Position numbers and translations under genes: made by a program | Notes under the pieces: generated by a model | Databases searched by the model: none | Told to the model about the DNA's origin: nothing | What the model saw: the letters and a program-made list of their open reading frames with translations, nothing else | Part shown: piece after piece, positions 49,624-62,220 of the stretch | How the letters are laid out: each line of letters begins with the position of its first letter | How positions within the stretch are numbered: position 1 is the stretch's first letter | Assembly (NCBI GenBank): GCA_019787685.1 | Contig: JAHNUO010000011.1 | Coordinates: 744,001 to 808,000, forward strand | DNA: 64,000 nt | Source of the DNA: Chiua virens | Lineage: Eukaryota; Basidiomycota; Agaricomycetes; Boletales; Boletaceae | Direction of reading: 5' to 3'

Positions 49624-51087
49624 ATGCAGTCCCTCCAGGCGCGGATCGATTCCTTCCAAAAAACAAAGCGCATCAAACGACATCCTAACAAGTCGTCGCC
49701 AACAACCAGCGTCAAGTGGCCTCATCCGTCAGATTTCAAGGCAAACCCAAACACCCTTGCAGAAGCAGGCTTCTACTTCAATCCCAGCTGGGACGACAGA
49801 GACAGCGTCGCGTGCTTTCTTTGCGGCAAGGAACTCAGCGAGTGGGATGCAACCGACGACCCCTTCGAGATACACTATACCAAGTGCCGGAGTTCGTGTG
49901 CATGGGCTGCCGTGCGATGTGGTTTAGCCGAGGATATGGACGAGAAAGGGCGGTATGGCATATGTGTGTTGCTCGCATTCGGCGTGCTTATTTCCAGGCA
50001 CAGCTTCGTATTCGCGGACAAGACGCGTCTGCCCCACAGCAAAGTCATGAAGGACGCGCGGTTGGCAACCTTTGGTCAGGACTGGTGGCCCCATGATGCC
50101 GAACCAGATCATGCTGCGACCTCGACCAAGGTAGATCGGCATGCCTTCCATTTCTCCAAGCTGATCGTGATCCAGATGGCGCAAGCGGGTTTTGTGTACA
50201 CACCACAGGTTGCTGGAGACGACACGGTAACCTGTCTGTATTGCAATCTGTCACTGGGTGGTTGGGAAAAAGAGGACGATCCGGTGTATGGGTCATCCTT
50301 TTCTACGCGTCAGGGTTATTGCTAAGTCTGCTACAGTCAGGAACACCGCAGTCGGGACAGTAAATCTGGCGCAGCATGTCCCTTCCGTGCATTTTCATCG
50401 AAAGACACGCGCTCAAAACCTGCCAAGACGTCCTCACGCGTGGAAGAAAGGGAGCAGTCATCCTCGGACGAATTGGCAGCTGCACGCACCACAGACGACC
50501 CCCCGCCCGCTCGCCCCAAGCGGGGAAAGGCCCGCTCAACGACCACAACTGCATCATCCAAGTCTCGACGCAAGACCAAAACGACACGCGGAAAATCTGC
50601 CAAGTCATCCATTTTGGTGTCGCGGCGCTCTCAGTCGCCAAGTGGAGTGGTCCTTGAAAAACCTGAGGACTCGGTTGTCCCCAATGCCTCCACGGATGTC
50701 AACATCTCACCCACAGATGCTCCTGAACATGACGCCACTCCTGAACCACCACGCAACAGTGACTCACATCGAGCGAGCACCACGCGCACGAATGACGGAC
50801 ATGTCTCTCCCCCGAATCCCCAGACACCGACCAGACACGCCACGCCACTTCAAGTTGCCACGGCCCTCAATCATCCGGATCCGATCATATCAATGTCACC
50901 CGCAGGACAGCCCATATTGGCGAATACCCAGTTTTTGACACAGGATGAAAGAATGATGTCGTTGGAGCAATGGATACGACATGAAATTAGCCTTAGTTCT
51001 GACAAACTTCTTACTGATGGACAAAGATGGATAGATTTATTCAAGACAAGAGCAGCTGAAGTTAGGAAATGTATTGATGAACTATGA
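49624..51087 (+). CDS. BIR1: BIR-domain chromosomal passenger protein Bir1 (survivin)
   Basis: Bir1 recruits Aurora B/Ipl1 and INCENP to centromeres and the spindle midzone. ATG 49624 begins MQSLQARIDSFQKTKR. The first BIR domain has KWPHPSDFKANPNTLAEAGF and CFLCGKELSEWDATDDPFEI with downstream His/Cys ligands (CSSCAWAAVRCG region, where the second Cys follows an Arg-Ser). The second has RLATFGQDWWPHD, MAQAGFVYTPQVAGDDTVTC, LYCNLSLGGWEKEDDP and EHRSRDSKSGAACPF. A long Lys/Arg/Ser-rich linker follows, then a C-terminal helix (TQDERMMSLEQWIRHEISL to VRKCIDEL) like the INCENP-binding helix. Three GT-AG introns join in frame. Two BIR domains are the fungal arrangement. Intact. Confidence 0.9.
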
Positions 51088-51226
51088 GATGGTATTGGTA
51101 AAAACACACGTAGCCAGACTGACAAGCTCGTTCGTGTGTGGGTTGCAAGACGTTACAACTTGTTTCAACAGTGATAGCACCCCTGAAAGAGACGGTAGAA
51201 TTATAAGTTCAACTGATCACGATGTC

Positions 51227-52160
51227 TCAAGACTCATGAAACAAGATATCGACCACCACTACTACGTAAATACCAAGGTTTGGAGTGTCGCCCGTACTAT
51301 CATGATCCACCTCCGGGTCTGACATCCTTTCCCCGTCCACCAAACAAATAGGGAACCCCAAAACGTCTACGTGCATGAGATTTGAATCAGGACCAAGTTT
51401 ATCACGAAGCAAGGGCTGAATCTCCGAGAATACATGTTGGAGCTCTCCAAGCTGTCTCAGTCTCTCACGAGTGATTTCAGAGGCGGACGACGCCATTCAA
51501 CGCCGCGGAATTTTTTCAGGGCCTATCATGATGTACCAACAACTCACATCTCGGTCTGGTTGGAATAACTCGACAGGGTGCGGCGCCCGCTCGAGGATGG
51601 TATGCACTTGCTCGACGTATCGGAGCCAGGATTCTATAGACCAGCCAACAGTGACGTGGAGTTCAGTGAGAGCCAGTCGACCTGATCAAGAATATCGACA
51701 TCCATCGCAAGAGCGCGTAGGGATGGTGCGTGTATGCTCGCCAGAGGATGGAAATCTCCCGAGCAAGGAGTGACCACGAGGTAAGGCAGGTCGAGTGTGG
51801 TCAATGGCGCAACCTCATCCATAGGAAACTGGAGAAATTCGCAATTGAACAAGCGCAGTTCCTCCGGGTGTGTGAAAACCCGAGGCGTGTACGCACCGGT
51901 CTGCGTTATTGAAATGACAGACTTGAAATATTGTAAATAGCGTCTTCACAAAGCGGATCGGAGAGTGGAACATCGTCACAGTATACAGGACAAGAAAAAT
52001 CGGTGCGTTCGACACGCGAGGAAGGCAGAAATTGGCGAAGGACCTGAAAACGAGGGAGAGTGTGGCGAGTATCCGCCGTTCTTGTGGATCAAAGATCCAA
52101 GGTGTTGGAATATGTTGAGAAAGATCTCGTTTTGAATAATAGGAAAGATTCGATCCGAGG
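51227..52160 (-). pseudogene. F-box/LRR-like protein, probably fragmentary
   Basis: Minus-strand frames give LTTLDLPYLVVTPCSGDFHP and LASIHAPSLRALAMDVDILD, a pattern of leucine-spaced strands seen in Agaricomycete F-box/LRR proteins. Upstream there is IPTPWIFDPQERRILATLSL (minus strand near 52060-52120) resembling the post-F-box segment, and downstream MASSASEITRERLRQLGELQ. No F-box itself is recognisable and the pieces do not join with confidence, so it may be a remnant or a gene with unusual introns. Confidence 0.4.
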
Positions 52161-52324
52161 TGCGTCACTAGGGAACTAAAGGATGTGAGAATTGAATATT
52201 GAAGTTCGACTCACAACGGCGTAATATTCACGTACTAACTGGATCAGCCAAAGAGTGACCTAATGACATAGTGGTAGTTGGAAAAGAATGTTGTGGCGGC
52301 GAGTAAATCGCACCGGAGTTGGGC

Positions 52325-52435
52325 GGCATCGACAGCGACCCTCTTCTTCCAAACCCCGTTACTGTGCGCCAGCACCCCTGGCTAACCCTTCCACGTCTAC
52401 CTCACCTTCACCTTTTCCCATACTCCCCGTAATAC
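52325..52435 (+). pseudogene. short relic of PEX13 5' coding sequence
   Basis: About 110 bp resemble PEX13 nucleotides 5236-5365: shared blocks include CTCTTCTTCC, CTTCCACGTCTACCTC and the CCCATACTCCCCGTA end. The rest of PEX13 is absent. It is the second case in this window of a housekeeping 5' end left as a fragment elsewhere, after TRM4. Confidence 0.6.
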
Positions 52436-52936
52436 GGTAGTACATGAAAGTTCAAGACGATTCGTCGGAGGGGCAAAAATTTCAAGAGAAGTTGCGAGAC
52501 AATGGGATGGACTCGCCGTGACCTTTTCACTGACTAACTTTTCTGGATCAACGTTGAGCGTTGGACACCGTGACCGGGCGAACAGGTTATTCTCCCTTGA
52601 TCATAATATTATGATGTTCAAAAATATCGACGCGATTTCCAAGGTTGCCGTACGCATGTACGCGGGAAAGTCGAACTTTTCGAAGTATGTTCAGACACTT
52701 ACCATCCGCCGGCATCAAAGACGGTATGTACATGAGACTGACTCGAATCAGACGAGGTGAGCCCCTGTGAGGGCCGGGGACGACGACTATTGATTAGGAT
52801 CCCCTGATACAGGTCGACATTTTATGTATCCCACTGCTTCTCGACATAATGAGGCCAAGCGCTCTTGGTTTGCTCGATCATTCCAACAATGTTCATCGAA
52901 CGAGCTAGTCAATGAGTTCGATTGGAAAACGTTTCA
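52436..52936. other. no gene recognised
   Basis: About 500 bp; a short frame at 52518-52760 (starting MTFSLTNFSGSTLSV) shows no motif. Confidence 0.35.
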
Positions 52937-53749
52937 CTAGCAAATGTGACATTGTGAACGATGCGTTTCGTTGGCACTGGTGCGGCCCCAGCTCAGATCT
53001 GCTATCTTCTGTTCGAATTCAACTTTCAAGTTGGCGAGCCTGGCAGGCCAGGTGAAACCTGAGTAAGCTTCCCACTTCCCTTCTTCTTCGAGTACTCTCT
53101 GCTCATCAGCATATAACCTGTGCGACTGAATTTGAACGATTTTGCGCTCTTTGCGTAGCTGCGAAGCTTCGACTTGGTACCGGGTCATATTGAGATTGGC
53201 GCCCACAGGAGGTTTGTGGACGATTCTACGAGATTCGACAGCGCTGAAAGGACTGGTGCGGCGGCGTTCCCAACGAACTGGGACATCGTCCTCTTTAAAT
53301 TGCACGCCACGCACGCCGCGTTTGTTACCGATCCGCTGCGGACTGGGCTGGAGAGGACGACGCCGCTTGGTAGGTGTCCGGATCACAGACCCAGGGTCAA
53401 ATGGGCCAACTGCCATCGGGGTTTCGGGAAACGTCAACGGGCTGCGAGCAGCGCGGCTTGAAAGCCCCGCAACCGTGGAACGTGGGGTTGCGATGTCGCG
53501 GTGGTCTGAATCTAAGTTAGTCTCGTCATGGTTGCTGTCGCTTTCTTCTGCTTGATCCCTGGCGACGGGTGTTGCGGTTCCTGGAAAGTTTGGCGGCGCA
53601 GATGCAGACCTTTTGAGTGCTCTCCTCTTCCGAAGCTGGACAGCTAATCGTAAGGAAGCCTGAGAGTTCTGAGGTCGGCCAACCATTCTATTGCGGGTAG
53701 TGGGACCGTGAGGTTTAGACGTGGTCGAGCTGCGGGTTTGAGGGGCCAT
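52937..53749 (-). CDS. basic nuclear-type protein of unknown function
   Basis: Single 270-codon frame from ATG 53749 to 52937. It begins MAPQTRSSTTSKPHGPTTRN, is rich in Arg, Ser and Pro, and contains clusters such as QLRKRRALKRSASAPP and RTPTKRRRPLQPSPQR that look like nuclear localisation signals and CDK-type S/TP sites. The C-terminal third (YQVEASQLRKERKIVQIQSH to VEFEQKIADLSWG) is predicted helical with heptad-like spacing. No family recognised. A single intact frame of this length with low-complexity but non-repetitive composition supports a real gene. Confidence 0.65.
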   Translation of the reverse strand: MAPQTRSSTTSKPHGPTTRNRMVGRPQNSQASLRLAVQLRKRRALKRSASAPPNFPGTATPVARDQAEESDSNHDETNLDSDHRDIATPRSTVAGLSSRAARSPLTFPETPMAVGPFDPGSVIRTPTKRRRPLQPSPQRIGNKRGVRGVQFKEDDVPVRWERRRTSPFSAVESRRIVHKPPVGANLNMTRYQVEASQLRKERKIVQIQSHRLYADEQRVLEEEGKWEAYSGFTWPARLANLKVEFEQKIADLSWGRTSANETHRSQCHIC

Positions 53750-54812
53750 TCTGTAAATTCCTGTTAAACTAGAATATATAAATCAAAACGAACGCGTGGC
53801 GGACCACAAGGATATGACATACGATGGTAGTATCGTCTGAAAACTGGGAGTAGGGAGTGCTGTGTGGCCAAGGAGCCGCTTTCCCTGTTTACTTAAATAA
53901 TTTCTCGTGACAAGGACATCTTCTTTTGCGCGGTATGTCGCAGCTTAGAAGTGATAGAGATTTCATTGTTCTCCTTGAGATGCTTTGTCTCTTTATAATG
54001 GCGGTTGGATTGTAACCCATCTCAGACTCAGGGGTAATTCCCATGTATGGTTCGGGAGCGTGGCAGGTCAAGCGTGCGAACCTTGGCGCGACTCCTAGCC
54101 AGACTTCCTGGACTCATCACATGTCCCGTTTCTATGGGCGTGTCAAATCTGGCGCTCTGACTCGTACAATGTCGTTTATTCCTGGGAAGACCGACTCACT
54201 ACTATGCTTCGAGCCTCGAGGTGGCTCACATACCCGCCGAACGACAATGGAACGCGGTACTCGCAGTGTCCTGCCACGTCCTTTGACAGCAAAACGTCGG
54301 AACTAATAAAGCCTACAAGTCCGAATCAACGTTACAAGGCCATTTCATTCTGTTTTCATATCTGGCATCTTTCATGAATATCAATATTATAATTTGCAAG
54401 TTGCTTTGCATGTCATGACCGGTTTGTGCAACTGGGCGCTTTATTGTACTTACAATTTCACAATCGGTAATCACATTGATCATATATTGATCGACGCTTT
54501 GCGGTCCACTCGGAAAAGCACACAAATTTGGCAGATGTGGATTCTGCCCAAAGATTTGGCGTGTTACGATAACAATAACTCCACTCGTTCCCTGGTGTGG
54601 ACTTGTGGTTATGGGCTAACAGACGAAGATGATGGAGCGTGGACCACTGAGATTTTGCGGTATAAGACTTGGTGGGTGAATTTCACCCAGCTAATTGGCA
54701 CTATTCTTTCCTATAGTAGGTCCTCTATCCGTCGACTCGGTCACTCACCCCCTCATCTCCTTCAAGTTAGACAACTCTCTCCTTCTTCTCTTATACTAGG
54801 TTGCTTCTGAGC
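53750..54812. other. about 1 kb without a recognised gene
   Basis: A plus-strand frame at 54043-54306 (87 codons) and one to 54810 are open but featureless. Nothing else seen. Confidence 0.4.
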
Positions 54813-56536
54813 ATGTTCAACCGACCAGAATTCCTCCGTCCTTTTAATCTATACTCGCGCTCGCGCTCTCCGAGTCCTGCTCGCGTCAGGATTGCGGTCC
54901 ACGAGGCACCCAGTGAATCCAACCCATCTCAAGGCCACAACTTCACTGCCACGCGTTCGCCAGCCCCCACCCTCGCCAGCGGCTCGCCCCAAAGTCGCCT
55001 ATTCGATGGCGCCTCACCGACTCGGAGCGTACCCCTCGCCCACCTGTTCGCTGGTGCTCGTCTAGGTTCCGAATCCCCTCAACGCCAATCCTCCCCGGCC
55101 CCAATGCACCCACCGGAGGTGGCCGATGTCAGACCTACCCAACCGTCCACACCCAAGCCCGATCTATTTACGCATTCAAGGACCAAGCGCGGGCCCAAAC
55201 ACCCCTCGTTCACCAAGATCGGTCGCCGCTCCAGCCTGCTATCCCGTCCCTACACACTACCAGAACTAGAACGCGACAGACGCAAGAAGCCCCAGGAACG
55301 TGAGCGCAGAAAGGTGCAGAACATTCCGGGTACATATCCTGACGAGACTTTCACGATTTCCCTCGACGAGCTAGAGAAGCTCTCTGGCGATCAAGAGATG
55401 GAGCATGAGACCCATCCTGACAAGACTGACAAGATTGCCCTGGACCAGCTGGAGAAACTCGAACAAGAGTGGGAACATGAAGTCGCGCAGTGTCGTCAGC
55501 GTATTGCACGTGCCTATGAGAAGATGCCACAGCGCATGCGAGAGCATGTTGCGAGGGATAACCAAGTCGAAAAGATGTGGGAGGAAGGCCATGACGAAGA
55601 GGAAGCTCAAAGTCAACATCAACGTAAGGTGAGTGTCCATACGGGACGTCCAAGAGGAGGCGAAACTATGTATTTCGACAGCTAGAGGAGCAGCGACAAT
55701 GCACTTATAAGGAACAAGAACGAAAAATCAGAGAAGAACAAGATAGTATTCTCCACGAGCCAGACAGGCTCTACCAGGCATGGGTGCAACGGGAACGCAA
55801 GAAGCTGGTGGAAGTGGAATGCCTGTTGCAAGCAGAGAAGAATGACAGAGAAAGATCTCGCCTGGATCGAGAAGACATAATGCGCAGTATCCGTGAGCAA
55901 CTCGACTCTCTGACACAAAAGGACCACGATCAATGCGAGGAAATCGAGCGCCTCCGTAAGGAGGAGCTTGTTCATTTCGTTTGGAGGGAGGAGCAGGAGA
56001 GCCTCGCAAGAGAGCAGCAAGAACGTTTCGTCAGAGAACAGCAAGAACGCCTCGCTAGAGAGTCCAAAGAACGCTTCGTTAAATGGATGCAAGAACGCTT
56101 CGCCAGAGAACAGCAGGAACGTGAGCGCCAGGCACGCCAGACCGCGCGGTCTGAGGAGGAGCAAATCCGCCAGCAATTTACCATATACGAGGCCAAATGG
56201 CAAGAGCTACAGATGACCAACACCATACTACCGCCTATCCACGCGCATGAGATACCCTGGCCCGTGCTTGGCGTGGTATCGTCTGCGGAGCAAATCACTT
56301 ACCAAGACGTGCGAGCGTTTTTATTTCATCCCTTGCGGCCGGACATGCAAGGCAAGAGTGCACGGGACAAGGTTAAGTCGGAGGCGTTGCGGTTCCATCC
56401 GGACAAGTTCAACGCGCGAGTCGCGTCCAGGATTCAGGGGGTACAGCAGGCTGTCGCAAAGGAGATTGCGGGGGTGATTACGATGATCCTCACCCGCCTC
56501 ATGACGGAAGCACAAACAGACGGAGAGTATATGTAG
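54813..56536 (+). CDS. coiled-coil protein with C-terminal helical HPDKF motif, unknown function
   Basis: ATG 54813 (MFNRPEFLRPFNLYSRSRSP) leads a Ser/Pro-rich N-terminus. An intron at about 55630-55682 joins the first frame to LEEQRQCTYKEQERKIREEQ. The centre (about 55680-56180) is a charged coiled coil with imperfect REQQERFVREQQER-like heptads. The C-terminal 110 residues form a compact domain with EIPWPVLGVVSSAEQITYQD and SEALRFHPDKFNARVASR, whose HPDKF resembles the HPD motif of J-proteins but without a J-domain context. This architecture belongs to an Agaricomycete-expanded family of unknown role. The frame is clean apart from the intron. Confidence 0.72.
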
Positions 56537-56912
56537 TAATTTCAGCATAACTGTGCCACCAGGATGTCGATGTAGCATTGAACACGGTTGTTGGTCACCA
56601 CCGACTCAGTCAATGTGATAATTGTGATCGGTGATAGTATATAGCATCTGAGCAGGCAGAAGTCAACAGGTCCCTTTTATGAGAGGTCGCTAGTGGTGGA
56701 TCCATTATATTTTGTCTGTCCAATGCCTTCATCAGTGTCATCAGTTTTTGAGAGTCCCGAAAACTATGAGAGAAATATGATTATGAGGTCCGAGAATATC
56801 ATTCACTTCGGAAGTTTGAGTTGCTGTATTGCCAGTGACCAACTTCAGATTACAAAATAACACTCATATAATGCATCAAGAATATACTAGGAAATAGAGC
56901 AAAGGATTACAA
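56537..56912. other. tail-to-tail intergenic region
   Basis: About 375 bp, AT-rich, between converging stops. Presumed 3' UTRs only. Confidence 0.4.
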
Positions 56913-59900
56913 TCAGGGTAATTTCCAACATGAAGTCCATGCTTCCCTGAACAAAGAAAAGTCAAAGTTAACTGGGTAAGTACCGTGAGGAGATATGATC
57001 AAAGAATGAACTGGAAGACAGAATCTATTTCTATATGAAGGGGCAAGCCAGAAAAAGCAAGTACCACTAGAGGATTGGACCCAACCATCTTCTGTGAATT
57101 GGAGATCATCAAAGCAAGAAAAGGCTTCCACTTTCCATAGTTTGATAGAAAGGTCCTGAGATCCAGAGACAATGTACTTGCCATCTGGGGAATAAGAAAC
57201 AGACCTGACAGTACTTGTGTGTCCTTCAAATGGACCTGCTACAGTTTGACCAGTGGTGGTATTCCAAACCCTGATGGTCCCATCCTCTGAGCCAGAGACA
57301 ATGTACTTGCCATCTGGGGAGTAAGCAACAGACCTGACAGTACCTGTGTGCCCCTCAAATGGACCTGCCACAATCTGACCAGTGGTAGCATTCCAAACCC
57401 TGATGGTCATGTCATTTGAGCCAGAGACAATGCACTTGCCATCAGGGGAATAAGCAATAGATCTGACATTCTCTGTGTGCCCCTCAAATGGACTTGCCAT
57501 GCTCTGGCCAGTGGTGGCATTCCAGACCCTGATTTTCCTGTCCCATGAGCTAGAGACAATGTACTTGCCATCTGGGGAATATGCAACAGTGTTGACAACA
57601 TCTATGTGCCCCTCAAATGGACCTGCCATAGTCTGACCAGTGGTGATGTCCCAAACTCTGATGGTTCCATCACCTGAGCCAGAGACAACATGCTTGCCAT
57701 CTGGAGAACAAGCAACAGAGTTGATCCAAGTACTATGCCCCTTGAATGGACCTGCCACAGTCTGACCAGTGGTGGCATTCCAAACCCTGATGGTCTTGTC
57801 ATTTGAGCCAGAGACAATGTACTTGCCATCTGGGGAATAAGCAACAGAGTTAACATAACCTGTGTGCCCTTTCAATGGACCTGCCACAGTTTGACCAGTA
57901 GTGGCACTCCAAACCCTGATGGTCATGTCACTTGAACCAGAGGCAATGTACTTGCCATCTGGGGAAAAAGTAACAGTCTTGATATAATTTGTATGCCCAT
58001 CAAATGGTCCTGCCTCACTGCTGGTTTGACTGGTGGTAGCATTCCAAACCCTGATGGTTGTGTCATTTGAGCCAGAGGCAATATATTTGCCATCTGGGGA
58101 ATAGGCAACAGAGAGAACATAATCTCTGTGCCCTTCAAATGGACCTGCCACAATTTGACCAGTGGTGGTATTCCAAACCCTGATGGTGCTATCACCTGAG
58201 CTAGAAGCAAAGTACTTGCCATCTGGAGAACAAGCAACAGAGTAGACATAGCTTGTGTGCCCTTCCAATGGACCTGCCACAATCTGACCAGTAAGGCCAT
58301 TCCAAACCCTGATGGTCATGTCACTTGAACCAGAGACAATGTACTTGCCATCTGAAGAATAAGCAACAGAGAAGACATCATCTGTGTGCCCCTCAAATGG
58401 ACCTGCCATGATCTGACCAGTGATAGCATCCCAAACCCTGATGGTCCTGTCCCCTGAGCCAGAAGCAATATATTTTCCATCTGGAGAATAAGCAACAGAG
58501 TGGACATAACCTGTGTGCCCTTCCAATGGCCCTGCCACAGTCTGACCAGTGATGGCATTCCAAATTCTGATAGTCTTGTCACTTGAACCAGAGACAATGT
58601 ACTTGCCATCTGGAGAATAAGCAACAGAGAAGACATCATCTATGTGCCCCTTAAATGGACCTGCCATAGTCTGACCAGTGGTGACATTCCAAACCCTGAT
58701 GGTCTTGTCCCTTGAGCCAGAAGCAATGTACTTGCCATCTGGGGAATAGACAACAGAGTCGATATAACTTGTATGCCCTTGAATGAACCTGCCACAGTCT
58801 GGCCAGTGGTGGCATTCCAAATCCTAATGCCCATATGATTACCTGAGCCAGCAGCAATATATTTGCCATCTGGGGAATAGGCAACAGATGAGACCATTCC
58901 ATGGTTTTGTAGGATGTGAACATGTGCTGGCCAACTAGCAGAAAGACCTGAGGTAACAAAGGCATGCTTAAGGAGTTTGTTTGACCAGAGATCACAAAGT
59001 GAAGAGTTGGTGGGAGTCTGGGGCATGGCTGACAGATATAGATGAGGGGTAGACTCTTTGAGCACAGGAGCAAACAACTGGATAAATTGGAATGCATCTG
59101 CTGCTAGATTGGCAATCTCTTGGCCCTGATAATTTTTTAAAATACAAACTCACTGCCATTAAACTTGGACTCACCTGGGTCCATCTTTGCAGGATGGTAC
59201 AGGTCTTTGAGGCAGATAGAATGGGCGAGACAGAGGAATGGGAAATCAGACTGATGACTTCAAGCCAATAGGGGAAGAAATTCTTAAAGAACAGGGTGAC
59301 ATCATCCACGATGTCTGGAGTAGGTTCAGTATGTTGCAGGTGGTCCATGTAGTATAGGCAGGAGTAAGATAGATGGCGAGGAATGGCTGAGTTTATGTGG
59401 ATTGGCAGATCGGCAATGTCAGAGTTACGACAAGGGGTGTCCTGGAGGTCACAGATGTTGAACTTCAGCATCTTCTTCATGCATGCAAGCAATGCTCTTC
59501 CGAGGAGAAGGGTATGGTGGGGTAAGATGTAGACATGGAGGGTGGAACTACGGTTCTGGTCAAGTAGGAAGTCACGGAAGGAGGCATGAAGGGGCTGGAT
59601 TGGTTTGTCTTCGTTGAGTATTCCATCCAGCAGTGATGCCATAGGTTTAAGGATAGCTTGGACATTGACTTCTTCGTCGGGATCAAAGAGGGCGGACAGG
59701 GATGCGAGGGGTAGGGGTTCTTTCAGTGCAAGTACAATGGCCATCACGTCTCGAAAGGATTGTCGGGTGTCGTCGCGAGTAAACAGATGGTCGAGGATAG
59801 TATGATATAGAGTATCCAGCGGGCGGATTATGGCGTTGATGTCGTTTTGTAGAATCTTACTAAATCGCTGGCGCGGGGTGAGTCCGACAGAACCGAAACC

Positions 59901-62220
59901 TTGAATGAAGTTGCAGGCAGTTGCGGCCCACTGGAATAGACCTTGGGAACGACGGACAAGCAGATGGCACCACTCTCGGTTACGCCAAGATGACTCGAGT
60001 TCGTCATACTGATGCAAGGAATTATAGATGAACTTTTCGATGTCTTCGTCGACAGTCTTATCTGGGACGTCACCCATTTGTTTATGAACAACGTGTGGGC
60101 ATGAAAATGCGTTGATGATGTCATTTTCCGGGCGAGAGGTGATGAAGAAACGAAGATTGGTCGGCAGCTTGCTCTTGGAGATCTGTTCTGACATAGCGGC
60201 TAAGAGCCACGCACGATCAACCGGTTCGCCACTCTCATCCAGTGCATCGATAACGACAACGATTGGGCCAATAACATCAAAGTTCTCGATGGGCTCGACT
60301 ATGAACCGCTCGATTTGTTCAGCGGGCGTCTCCGACCTGCGAAGCGCTTGGTTCCCTTTTACAATGCTCCAAAGTGCATCCTTGTACTGAGCATCAACGT
60401 CGGCGAGATCCCGTGCGATAGTGCTGAAGAGGTTTGCCGGATTGCGCCTCGCGACGTCACCACTGGCGAAACAATAAGACGAGCCTAAACGCTTTTGTCC
60501 GTCGTACAGCCGAGCAATCGTGTGGGCCACGGCAGACTTGCCCGATCCAGCGACTCCGGTCAGAAGGCACACCCGGGGAGCATCATCGGCAGGATTGTTG
60601 AGAATGTCGCAGACCTCCCGAAGGAGAGCTTCGCGAGTTCCAGGAAGGCAACCCTTATGTTGCGAATACCTCGCGCCAGAGGCGTACAGCATGTCGTTCA
60701 GGTCGATAGCTTCCTCTGCGTTACATGTTTATGAGTATCGGAACACATGTAGACTCGAGTGAAAACATACGGATATGCTCCACCACGCTCATCATACGAA
60801 CGACGGTGATCTCAGTCCGAACGCCGGTGATTCCGGTCTGCAGTGTAACTTTCTCCAAAAACTTGGTCTTGAGGTCTCGAAGCTTGTCGTCATAATCCAC
60901 GATCTTCGTGTTGATATCAGAGAATGTATATTTCACTGTCCGAATCACTACACAGAAATATCAGCAACGAGCAATACGACACCGGAAACCACTGACGGAA
61001 GCTCTCTCGCTTGCTATACTCGGCAATGAAATACCCACATTCGATCACTTGCTGGATCAGAGGTGTGAGGTTCTTGATGTGAGGTTCGATCGTCTTTAAG
61101 AGGTCGGCGTCCTCGACAAATTCGAAGACGTCACTCATGGTTGTTGCTAAACGAATGATTTTATCGTCGCGATCTTTTTGGTCGATAAGCGCCTGTGCGA
61201 ATTGTGTAACGATCAGTTGATAGAATGAATGTCGACCAGTAGACCGACCTTGTTTACAGTGGATATAACAGACCAGGCCAGCGACACATATGGATGAATC
61301 TGCACGGCTCAGAATGTGAGAAGGTAAACAGAGAGAACATTAAATACCTCGGCAATTTTAGTCACGATCGTGTCGAACAGCTTCAACCTCTTCAACAGGA
61401 CGTCCCATGTAGTTTCAAAGGACTGCAGTTGGGTCATTACAGCTGGACCGGATTGAACCATGGAGGTAACGAGGTCAACAGCTCCAGGCATGGAACTGAG
61501 TGGAGTGACCATCTTTATCGCCGTTGCGAGGGCGTCCCTAGCTTGCAGCTCGTTTGCATTCGATCTCTCGCTTAGCTTAACAGCCAACGCAAACTTGATC
61601 GTAGGTCCTGAAAGATCGGATCCACTGGAGGCAATAGCGCCAAGAGTCCGCTTGATCACTTTGATCGTGACGATCGCATCACCATACCATGTCAGCCAGA
61701 GAGGAAATGTCTCGTACCGCCGTCCTTGAGTTGTCCCAGTACCCCGACAATGGTATCACGAAGACTTCCGACAAGTTGGTCGTTTCTAATGCGATGCTTT
61801 TGGTAAACCGTGATGACAAAATCCGAGCGATCGTCGCCATCACTGACGCTATTCAGTTTTTCAGTTCAAGGCTAAGGAAAGATACTCACAAATAAAGGGT
61901 TTCATGCCACGATGTGCGATTCTTGGTCTCCTTTGCGACTTGCGTCCACTTGGAAGATGCACCCACGGAAAATTGTACGACATATTTTCTCTTCGAGAGT
62001 GGGAGTTTGGGTCCCGTCGGCGTTTCAGTCTGAAGCTCGATTTCTACACAGAAGAAATGTCGTTCACATGCGATTCGAGTTGAATGTTGCAACCTACCGC
62101 TAACAGTGATCGATTTATAGCTAGAATCGCGCTCAGCATACCCAACACAGCTACGGGAATACTTAATACGAATACGTACACAGCTGGAGCCGTGGATTGT
62201 GTCGCACTTGCTGTGTTCAT
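56913..62220 (-). CDS. NLR-like NACHT-WD40 protein with 14 WD40 repeats
   Basis: Fungal NACHT-WD40 proteins act as STAND receptors in heterokaryon incompatibility or self/non-self sensing. Order: an N-terminal hydrophobic segment near 62150-62220 (tentative), a C2-like region (KRKYVVQFSVGASSKWTQV, KNRTSWHETLYL), a helical region (ALATAIKMVTPLSSMPGAVD), then NACHT with Walker A GVAGSGKSAVAHT (about 60535-60575), Walker B VVVIDALDE, RFFITSRPE and LHASFRDFLLD. A linker leads to WD40 blades of 43 residues, each near YVHSVAYSPDGKYIVSGS and TIRVWNATTGQTVAGPFEGH, 14 in total, two propellers. The blades are highly alike. A one-base deletion near 58780-58800 (AAGGGCAT for AAGGGGCAT) breaks frame between blades 1 and 2, so this copy may be silent. 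N-terminal exon borders are uncertain. Confidence 0.85.

Noticed and set aside
48948..49688. 246-codon plus-strand frame
   Set aside because: Antisense to the acidic unknown gene and overlapping the BIR1 start; Ser/Arg/Gly bias is the complement of the real frame.
57000..58880. Regular 129-nt repeats as a CRISPR-like array or satellite
   Set aside because: The period, frame and motifs are those of coding WD40 blades.
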